Source: Armatimonadota bacterium | Lineage (GTDB): Bacteria > Armatimonadota > HRBIN16 | Length of the DNA stretch: 8,917 bases | Direction of reading: 5' to 3' | NCBI GenBank assembly: GCA_028275265.1 | Contig: JAPWUZ010000094.1 | Location: 1 to 8,917, forward strand | Part shown: positions 1-6,352 of the stretch, in pieces | How the letters are laid out: the number at the start of each line of letters is the position of its first letter | Position numbering within the stretch: the first letter of the stretch is position 1 | Notes under the pieces: generated by a model | Told to the model about the DNA's origin: nothing | Databases searched by the model: none | What the model saw: the letters and a program-made list of their open reading frames with translations, nothing else | Translations under genes and position numbers: made by a program

Positions 1-2192
1 ATGAACCAGTCATCGGTGGGCTGTCCACGCAGGGGTATCGGCTCCAGAAAGCTGCGGATGACATCCTGCGGTCGTGGACGGTACACGCTGACCACATGCG
101 CTCGCGCGTCGCGGATCCAGCGTGCGGAAAGCCCGCGTTGGCGCGCCTGCTGCGCCAGCTGCTCGAAGGCGTCCGGGTCGTAGGGTACTAGCACGTTTAC
201 CGTCGTCTCCGGAATGAGTCGGTACTGCCTTGCCACTTCCACGAAGTCCCGCGCTTCAATCGCTTCCTGCAGGTCTTTGCGCAGCCCTTCGGGGCGCGTG
301 AGGTCGTACAGCAGGCGGTAGTATTCGGTGTACAGCGCAGGGTCGTAAAGGTCTGCATTGCCCTGGCGCTGCTTCAGATAACCCTGCGTGACGGAAGCCG
401 CCTGCTGGTATGCGCCGGGCGGATACTTCTCTTCCTCCGGAGTGAACAGCACCACCCTGCCCGCCGACAGTTTGCCGTTTCGGTTGCACCGTCCGGCTGC
501 CTGTGCGATGCTGTCCAGCGGGGCATAGGCGCGATAGACTATCGGAAAGTCCACGTCTACCCCTGCCTCCACGCACTGGGTGGAGATAAGCAAACAGCGT
601 TTGCCCTGTTCCAGCCGCTGGCGCACCTCTTCCAACACCTCCTGCCGGTGCGCCGGGCACATGTTGGTGGAAAGATGGTACAGTCCATCGCCGTTATCCT
701 GTGCTTGCAGCAGGCGTGCCAGGTGTGCGGCGTGTTTTTTGACGTTCAACACGCACAACGCCTGCTCCTGCCGTATTAACTCCTGCGCCAGATCGTCCCA
801 TGAGAGGCTGTCGCTGCGGACTTCCAGATGCGTGCGCCGTGCCATCTGGAACAGCTGCGGGTGGCTTTTGGCAATCTCGCGCGGCTGCCAGCCCACCGTG
901 CCCTTCACGGCAATGTGCTGATGCAGGTGGTCGAAGGCGGGTTGTGTCGCGGTGGCGAATACGATGGTGCTGCCGAAGCGGCTCGCCAATCGTGACAGCG
1001 CCTGCAAGGTGGGTACCACTAGGTTCAGCGGCAGCGTCTGCACCTCGTCGAAAAGGATGACGCTTTTGGCGAGGCGGTGCAGTTTGCGGCAGGCGGAAGG
1101 GCTGTTGGAGAACAGCGACTCCAGCATCTGCACGCTGGTGGTGACTACTATGGGCGCATCCCAGTTTTCTGCCAGCAGGCGTTCCACGCACGATTTACCC
1201 TCCTGCTGGTCATCGCCGCGCGGGGCTTCTGCGCCCGTTCCACTGAGGCTGTGATGCTCGATCACGTAGCCCTCGCCGAAATGGGGCTCCAGCAGGTCGC
1301 GGTACACCTTCGCGGTCTGCTCGATGATACTGAGGTAGGGTATAACCACCACGATACGGCGCAGGTCATGCAGTGCGGCATGTCGCAGCGCGAACCCCAG
1401 CATTGCCAGTGTCTTGCCTGCGCCCGTAGGCGCGGTGAGGGTGAAGATACCGGGGGACTGCTCCGCTGCCTGCAGGCAGTCGTCCCACAACTGCTGTCGC
1501 ATCTGCAGGACGGTCTTGGCAGCGCGGGAGTTCCGGCTGAGCTGCTGCACGTGGTCGCTCAGCACCTGCAGAGCGCGCTGAGGCTGCAGCGGCGGACCCG
1601 AAGGTCGCTCCTCGCCGAAGTGGCGCGCGGTGTCCAGAAAGTCGGCATCCACCAGTGCGGAGAACAGCATCCGCACGTCCAGCATCTGCGCAGCCTGGTG
1701 CAGTTGTTGTTCTGCGTTCGCGCTGAGGTCTAAGAAAGGACGGGAAGGTTTCTGCGGCGACAAGCCGTCCGCTTGCAGTCGCTGGAGTAAAAGGTCAATG
1801 TCGCTTTCGGAAAGACGCAGGTTCAGGGGATGCTGTTGAGCGAGCGACTTCGGGTCGAGGTGGCTTTTGATGGTTGCCGAATCTATCCGCTGCAAGCCGA
1901 GGTGGTGTCCCCAGATAGCCATCGCCGCGGCAACGCTCTGGTAGCGGAGGAGGGCAGCCCACGCCCCTGCCGACCAGTGGTCGATGCCCTTCGCTTCTCC
2001 TTGCAAGCGTTTCTGGAACAGGTCGCCGTATTTGCCCAGGTCATGCAGCAGTCCCGCGAGGGTGGCTTCCTCCTCTGCACCGAAGGGGGCAGCGAAGTCA
2101 TGGGCGGTGTGTGCCACCTGTTCGAGGTGTTCACGCAGGGATTGGGCAATACCGCTCTTGCCCGCGCTGTGCGCCACATAATCAACAGACAT
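1..2192 (-). CDS. cas3: CRISPR-associated Cas3, HD nuclease-helicase (3' end beyond window)
   Basis: The type I CRISPR effector that Cascade recruits to unwind and degrade target DNA. The frame is open for 730 codons from the ATG at 2192 to the window edge, with no stop; motif phases at 2042, 1415, 1049 and 494 agree, so there is no net frameshift. An N-terminal HD nuclease domain (about 1-190) shows LLHDLGKYGDLFQ (H50-D51), DHW (71-73), GHH (95-97) and LFSALVDADFLDT (176-188). The superfamily 2 helicase follows: Walker A TAPTGAGKT (253-261, K260), DEVQ box (382-385), TAT motif III (414-416), STQCVEAGVDVDFP (about 537-550) and QAAGRCNR (564-571). A C-terminal accessory region follows, and only a short tail should be missing. 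Nothing essential is absent, so it is probably active. The compact HD-fused layout resembles subtype I-C, but I cannot settle the subtype. It has its own promoter, separate from the envelope operon upstream. Confidence 0.95.
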   Translation of the reverse strand, partial: MSVDYVAHSAGKSGIAQSLREHLEQVAHTAHDFAAPFGAEEEATLAGLLHDLGKYGDLFQKRLQGEAKGIDHWSAGAWAALLRYQSVAAAMAIWGHHLGLQRIDSATIKSHLDPKSLAQQHPLNLRLSESDIDLLLQRLQADGLSPQKPSRPFLDLSANAEQQLHQAAQMLDVRMLFSALVDADFLDTARHFGEERPSGPPLQPQRALQVLSDHVQQLSRNSRAAKTVLQMRQQLWDDCLQAAEQSPGIFTLTAPTGAGKTLAMLGFALRHAALHDLRRIVVVIPYLSIIEQTAKVYRDLLEPHFGEGYVIEHHSLSGTGAEAPRGDDQQEGKSCVERLLAENWDAPIVVTTSVQMLESLFSNSPSACRKLHRLAKSVILFDEVQTLPLNLVVPTLQALSRLASRFGSTIVFATATQPAFDHLHQHIAVKGTVGWQPREIAKSHPQLFQMARRTHLEVRSDSLSWDDLAQELIRQEQALCVLNVKKHAAHLARLLQAQDNGDGLYHLSTNMCPAHRQEVLEEVRQRLEQGKRCLLISTQCVEAGVDVDFPIVYRAYAPLDSIAQAAGRCNRNGKLSAGRVVLFTPEEEKYPPGAYQQAASVTQGYLKQRQGNADLYDPALYTEYYRLLYDLTRPEGLRKDLQEAIEARDFVEVARQYRLIPETTVNVLVPYDPDAFEQLAQQARQRGLSARWIRDARAHVVSVYRPRPQDVIRSFLEPIPLRGQPTDDWF

Positions 2193-2196
2193 GGTG

Positions 2197-2203
2197 ACCT
2201 CCT
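2197..2203 (-). promoter_or_regulatory. Strong ribosome binding site of cas3
   Basis: AGGAGGT on the minus strand lies four bases before the ATG whose first base is 2192. It is a nearly full match to the anti-Shine-Dalgarno and fixes the cas3 start. It excludes the out-of-frame upstream ATG at 2278, which begins a shorter overlapping frame. Confidence 0.8.
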
Positions 2204-2206
2204 GGT

Positions 2207-2225
2207 TATGCGAATATTTGGCATA
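2207..2225. repeat. 5-base inverted repeat over the predicted cas3 start of transcription
   Basis: TATGC (2207-2211) and GCATA (2221-2225) are inverted arms around an AT-rich 9-base centre containing AATATT. The element runs from the edge of the -10 box to just upstream of the Shine-Dalgarno, so a bound protein would block transcription initiation. The arms are short and could be chance. Confidence 0.2.
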
Positions 2226-2253
2226 TTATACACGATGCGTTGTCGCTTGTCAC
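2225..2253 (-). promoter_or_regulatory. Sigma-70-type promoter of cas3
   Basis: Read on the minus strand, a GTGACA -35 box (2253-2248, five of six consensus bases) is followed by a 17-base spacer and a perfect TATAAT -10 box (2230-2225). The expected start of transcription is near 2218, giving a leader of about 26 bases before the cas3 ATG. This lies in the 142-base gap (2193-2334) after the barrel gene. I see no intrinsic terminator in that gap, so some read-through from upstream is possible. The box match and spacing are seen directly; activity is inferred. Confidence 0.75.
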
Positions 2254-2279
2254 GAAATGTAAGATAACAACATGACAAG
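2246..2279. repeat. 7-base inverted repeat over the cas3 -35 box (possible operator)
   Basis: CTTGTCA (2246-2252) and TGACAAG (2273-2279) are perfect inverted arms with a 20-base spacer. The left arm overlaps the GTGACA -35 box (2248-2253), where a repressor or activator could bind. Arms this short arise by chance fairly often in a gap of this size, so only the position makes it worth noting. No regulator gene is in the window. Confidence 0.3.
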
Positions 2280-2334
2280 AGTCTGCGTGGAAATGTCAGT
2301 TTGCGAAAAGCGCGTGAATAGGGGCGAAAAAATC

Positions 2335-5250
2335 TCAGAATCGTGCGCTGATGTCTGCGTCAAGGGTGAAGGCTTTGTAGTTGTAGTTGGCGTACTGGGC
2401 GTCGCGGTTGGATCGCTCCTGCAGGCGGATGCTGAGGGTGAAGGCGAGGTAACGATTGATTTCATATTCATAGCCCAGCGCGCTGTCGCGGTCGACGCTA
2501 CCGAAGAAGCCCTGCACGTCGGAGAAGCGATGCTCCAGGAACGCGCTCTGGCGCGGGGCGAAGGGATACTCCAGTCGCAGCGAGTATGCCAGCATCTTCT
2601 GGTCCTGCCGCTGCCCGCTGCCGCCCAGCGAGAAGAGGCTGGAGGAGAGCATCCGCTGCGCCTGCAGGTTCAGTATCAGCTTGCGGGTCAGCTCGGTGCG
2701 CAGGGTGAAGTAGACGATATCGGTGTTCGCCCCATCGCTGCTGCCGATGTAGTTGACGTTCTGGCGCGTGAGGTTCAGGGCGAGGCTGGTCTTGTCGGAG
2801 AGACGGTAGTTCACTCCCAGATTCAGACCGGTCATGTTGGTGTTCGTGAGGTTATCGCCCGCGCTCAGCTGCTGCATGACGCTGAGGTCTACCGACAGGT
2901 TGTCGCTGGGGGTGTAGTTGACCGTGAGGTTGTGAGAGCGGCTCTTCACGCCGATACTGGCGTAGCTAAGTCCGCTAGAGATGGGGTTATAGTAGCCGCC
3001 GCTGTAGTTGCCGCCTGCGCCGTAGCCCATGCCCCAGCCCGACTGGTAGCCGCCTGGACCGATAAACGAGCCGCCCAACGAGCCACCCAGATAGCTACCC
3101 GTGCTGGAAAGCGTGCCTGAATCGCGCAGGGCAAACTGGTAGTTGAGGTTGAGGTTCTTCCAGGGTGTCCACCGCACCCCCGCACTCACGTCCTGCGCGT
3201 TGTTGCTGCTGTTGGCGGAGCGGCTCCGCCCCCGCGCCAGCACGCCGTTGAACGCCAGCCGCTCGGACTGGTTCCAGCTCCAGGTGAGGCGAAGCATGTC
3301 ACTGGAACTATTGTAGGTATTCGTGGTGGGGTTGCCGCCCGCAGTAAAGGTGCTGACGCTGCTGGCGCGGGTACTCAACAGGTCGAGGCTGAGCGAGACG
3401 CTTCCCAGTTTATGCGTCAGGCTGATGTTGCGGCTCTGGTTCTCGCTGGAGCCATAGCTGCCAGAGTTGTTGCGCTGGCTGAGCCACGAGATACGTACCT
3501 GCGGCGCTTTGGGCAGGTTCAAGGTAGCGTCGAAGGATGTGTTACTGACGGACGCAGTGCCCGTGCGTTGCGAGCCGCTGAGGTAGCTGCCGACGTAATC
3601 GGGAACCTGCATCCGATCAATGGTCAGCCGTGCGTTCAGGTGCTGATCGCCGACGTACTCGATGGAGTGGCTGTAGCCCTTTTCCTGGCGCCGGAACCCC
3701 ACGCTTTCCACCGTGACGAAATCGGGGTCGATGTCGCGCCACAGGGTGGTCCAGCGCAGCTTGCCCAGATTCAGTGTGGCGTTGAGCATCTTGCCCTGTC
3801 CTTCCTGCGTGCTGGCTCCGCGTTCCGCGCTGCTGCGGGCAGCGTAAAAACCGATACTGCCCAGTTTGCCCAGCTGCCAGTTCAGGTCATAGCCCATCAC
3901 GCGCCGCGAACCGAGTGTGGCATTACCGGTCAGGCGCGGAACGTAGGTGATGCTGATAATGCTGGTGGCGGGGATGGCACGGTTGAGGTAAATGCGATAG
4001 GGGATATCGGGGTCCACGAAGAAATCGCCTTCCCCGCGTTTGGCGCCCTGTTGCTGGGGCACGCCGTCCACCGTGGCGATGACCGCACTGCCCGGCTCCA
4101 CCGGATACTGCAGCTCATAGGGCGATAGCGGGTTGCCGTAGCCGTAGAACCGCTCGGTCTTGGTGCGCAAGCCGGTGGAGGACCTGGCGTCCTGGCGCAG
4201 GGCAATCACGCCCAGATTCAGTGACCCGAGGGGAGCCTCTACACGCCATCCCGTCAGCTTGCCCGAAGGTTCGTTATAACCTTCTGCCTCAAAGCTGACC
4301 AGAATGGTGGATGTGCGTGGGATGATGATGCCCTCCTTGAAGGTCAGCAGTCCGGTGAAATAGTCGATTTCGTAGTCTCTGCCGCGTACCATCTCGCGCC
4401 CGTCGACGCGCACCCGCTCCGAGCCGTCCAGAATCTGGCTGGCGTTGAGGTAGTAGGGACCGCCACTGTCGTTTCCGTAAATGACGCTGGTGCGGGCGGT
4501 AGCGCGGGTCTCGCTGTAGATTCCGCTGACCTTCAGAGGGATGGACGGGCTGAGGCCCGTGCTGACGTGGATACCCCGCAACGTCTTATTGAAGGATACC
4601 AGCTCATTGCCCCCCAGCGCGGCGGTGATATCTCCCAGATCGATTCGTGTGCCTCCCCGCTCGTAGTTGATAGACAACCGCCTGTCCTGCGGCGTGCCGA
4701 AGGGGGTGTTGGTCAGTCGCCAGTTGAAGTTGAACAGGTCGAACACTTTGGTACCGATGATGGAGAGCTCGGTGAAGTCGGTAACGGGTCTGCCTCCCTG
4801 TCCGAAGTAATAGGAATCGCTGTAGGCATTGCGGTCGCCGCTCACCCGGGCGATATGGAATCCGATTTTCTTGCTGCCGCTCAGCTGTATCTTGCGGTTG
4901 AACTCTTCGGAAAGCGCGCGGAAAGGATCTCTGGGACGGCGTTTCTCTTCCACAGGTCTGCGCTGTACGGTAATGGTGGACTGCTTCGGTTCTTCGGATG
5001 GCGGTGTGGGCGCAGGTCGATTGGCGCGCGGGGACGCGGTTTGCGGAGGGGGAGTCGGCTGGTTTTCGGTTGGCGTACGCAACAGCTCCTCTATCCGCGT
5101 GGGCTTGACGCGCTTGTTGAACAGCGACGGCTGTTGAGCCTGACGCACATCCTCTATCGAAATCTGCGCCGGTGGCTCGTCCAGCGGAAACGCCAGACAC
5201 ATCGCCGATGCCCATAACCACAAAACGCTCAGCAAGGTCAGCCTCTGCAT
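2335..5250 (-). CDS. Large outer-membrane beta-barrel-like protein, function unknown
   Basis: A 971-residue secreted protein of no family I can name with certainty. I chose the ATG at 5250: it starts a signal peptide (MQRL, hydrophobic core, likely cleavage after CLA at 20) and has a Shine-Dalgarno 8 bases upstream. The in-frame ATG at 5289 would overlap csaB and bury the signal. The mature N-terminus (21-120) is polar, with a Pro-rich linker (about 62-88) and a basic stretch (97-107), and is probably periplasmic. From about 121 the chain alternates polar and hydrophobic residues as in many-stranded barrels, and it ends in ISARF with a terminal Phe, the usual BAM-recognition signature. Residues 275-304 (GSERVRVDGREMVRGRDYEI, then DYFTGLLTF) resemble modules I know from SprA-like and other large outer-membrane proteins; 382-436 may be a divergent second copy. 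Residues 718-760 are rich in Gly, Ser and Tyr. It is the last gene of the DUF5693-csaB operon, which suggests an envelope role; a transport or anchoring function is unproven. Confidence 0.8.
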   Translation of the reverse strand: MQRLTLLSVLWLWASAMCLAFPLDEPPAQISIEDVRQAQQPSLFNKRVKPTRIEELLRTPTENQPTPPPQTASPRANRPAPTPPSEEPKQSTITVQRRPVEEKRRPRDPFRALSEEFNRKIQLSGSKKIGFHIARVSGDRNAYSDSYYFGQGGRPVTDFTELSIIGTKVFDLFNFNWRLTNTPFGTPQDRRLSINYERGGTRIDLGDITAALGGNELVSFNKTLRGIHVSTGLSPSIPLKVSGIYSETRATARTSVIYGNDSGGPYYLNASQILDGSERVRVDGREMVRGRDYEIDYFTGLLTFKEGIIIPRTSTILVSFEAEGYNEPSGKLTGWRVEAPLGSLNLGVIALRQDARSSTGLRTKTERFYGYGNPLSPYELQYPVEPGSAVIATVDGVPQQQGAKRGEGDFFVDPDIPYRIYLNRAIPATSIISITYVPRLTGNATLGSRRVMGYDLNWQLGKLGSIGFYAARSSAERGASTQEGQGKMLNATLNLGKLRWTTLWRDIDPDFVTVESVGFRRQEKGYSHSIEYVGDQHLNARLTIDRMQVPDYVGSYLSGSQRTGTASVSNTSFDATLNLPKAPQVRISWLSQRNNSGSYGSSENQSRNISLTHKLGSVSLSLDLLSTRASSVSTFTAGGNPTTNTYNSSSDMLRLTWSWNQSERLAFNGVLARGRSRSANSSNNAQDVSAGVRWTPWKNLNLNYQFALRDSGTLSSTGSYLGGSLGGSFIGPGGYQSGWGMGYGAGGNYSGGYYNPISSGLSYASIGVKSRSHNLTVNYTPSDNLSVDLSVMQQLSAGDNLTNTNMTGLNLGVNYRLSDKTSLALNLTRQNVNYIGSSDGANTDIVYFTLRTELTRKLILNLQAQRMLSSSLFSLGGSGQRQDQKMLAYSLRLEYPFAPRQSAFLEHRFSDVQGFFGSVDRDSALGYEYEINRYLAFTLSIRLQERSNRDAQYANYNYKAFTLDADISARF

Positions 5251-5258
5251 CGACCTGA

Positions 5259-5266
5259 CCACCTCA
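5259..5266 (-). promoter_or_regulatory. Ribosome binding site of the barrel gene, overlapping the csaB stop
   Basis: TGAGGTGG on the minus strand includes the csaB stop codon TGA (5266-5264) as its first three bases and ends 8 bases before the ATG at 5250. Ribosomes finishing csaB would therefore sit on the next initiation site, which suggests coupled translation. It also supports the 5250 start over the one at 5289. Confidence 0.65.
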
Positions 5267-6352
5267 CGAAACCAGCCCGAGCAAGGCATCCATGTTGCGC
5301 CATGCCAGTTCGCGCTGCCGGGCGGCGTAGGCTTTCACACGATCGCGCAAGACGTGCTGCTGCTCCCATATTTCGGCAAGATGTTGCTGCAAAACGTGTT
5401 CGTTTACATCGGCTACTTCCAATACATGTTTGGGCTCCACAGGCTCCCAAAAGGCGCGCACCTTTGGGTCGTAACTGATAGCCAGAGCGGGCACGCCCGA
5501 TGCTGCTGCCAGCATGAGCGCGTGCAGCCTCACCCCAACTACCACCCGACAACACGCCAGCACAGCCTTGACCTCCTGCACCGAAAGCGGCTCGTTCAAC
5601 ACTATCGCTTCCGGCACACGCAAAGCAATCTCCTTGATGAACTCCCCGTCGCGTGATGCGTGCATCGGCAGAAGCACCACTCGCGCTCCCCATTGTTCAA
5701 CGGCAAATCGAGCGAGCGATTGAAACAGAGAAGCCACCGCTACCTGTCCACCTGTCCACTGGCGCGGCGCCATGGCTATCAGCGCATCCTTCTGTTCGAC
5801 GCCAAATCGTTGCAAAACCTTCCACCCATTTTCTGTATCGGCATCGGGCAGCAGGAAAGAGAGGTCTGCCCCCACCTGTACCTGCGATAGCCCCATCGCC
5901 TGTAGCAGTTCTGCCGAAGCGGGGTCACGCACCACCACCACATCTGCCTGTCGCGCTGCGCGAGCCGTCCACCGTCGCGCCCAGCCCCGTCGCAGGGGAC
6001 CGATACCCTGTCCAATCCACGCGATGCGACACCCCGCACGACGCGCCAGCGTATGCATTCCCAGATAATAGACGACCGAACGCGCGCTGGTGACATCCTG
6101 AATCAGGCTTCCACCGCCCAGCACGAACACACAGCTCCGGCACATCGTTCGCCAGACTGCTCGTAAGTCTGTTCGCGGGATTGCCGGCGTCCCGTGTTCG
6201 CTCTGGGTGTATGCCGGATCCGCGCTCATCACGGTAACTGTGTCCGCGTATCCCGCCTGCCTCAAGCCATGCAGCAGTCCTGCCAGAACGGCTTCATCCC
6301 CCAGGTTCGCGAAACCGTAGTATCCGCAGGCGAGGATGCCCTGACGGCTCAT
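5264..6352 (-). CDS. csaB: Polysaccharide pyruvyl transferase, CsaB type
   Basis: A 362-residue cytoplasmic enzyme predicted to move pyruvate from phosphoenolpyruvate onto a sugar of a secondary cell-wall polymer. In Bacillus and Thermus such ketal-pyruvate groups are what SLH domains bind. Family signatures appear in order: N-terminal GYYGFANLGDEAVL (10-23), VLGGGSLIQDVTSARS (77-92), GQGIGPLRRG (114-123), VVVRDPASAELL (139-150), VGADLSFLLPD (160-170) and, in the second Rossmann-like half, VGVRLHALMLAAASGVPA (272-289) followed by ISYDPKV (292-298). The length is usual for the family. The start at 6352 is chosen because it aligns with the conserved N-terminus and overlaps the upstream stop as ATGA. 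The longer in-frame start at 6532 would add 60 residues that merely re-read the DUF5693 gene in another frame. I see no strong Shine-Dalgarno, consistent with translational coupling. The acceptor polymer is unknown. Confidence 0.93.
   Translation of the reverse strand: MSRQGILACGYYGFANLGDEAVLAGLLHGLRQAGYADTVTVMSADPAYTQSEHGTPAIPRTDLRAVWRTMCRSCVFVLGGGSLIQDVTSARSVVYYLGMHTLARRAGCRIAWIGQGIGPLRRGWARRWTARAARQADVVVVRDPASAELLQAMGLSQVQVGADLSFLLPDADTENGWKVLQRFGVEQKDALIAMAPRQWTGGQVAVASLFQSLARFAVEQWGARVVLLPMHASRDGEFIKEIALRVPEAIVLNEPLSVQEVKAVLACCRVVVGVRLHALMLAAASGVPALAISYDPKVRAFWEPVEPKHVLEVADVNEHVLQQHLAEIWEQQHVLRDRVKAYAARQRELAWRNMDALLGLVS

Noticed and set aside
2280..2334. Intrinsic terminator after the barrel gene
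   Set aside because: There are T-rich runs (after the stop and near 2306) but no stable GC-rich stem before either of them.
2272..3120. Long plus-strand open frame opposite the barrel gene (similar ones at 3412-4128 and 4567-5217)
   Set aside because: They lie antisense to a convincing secreted protein, share its GC-rich codon shadow, have no ribosome binding site or recognisable motif, and have low-complexity Val/Ala/Gly-rich products.
5251..5289. 13-residue upstream extension of the barrel protein from the ATG at 5289
   Set aside because: It would overlap csaB and place charged residues before the signal peptide, while the ATG at 5250 has a well-spaced Shine-Dalgarno.
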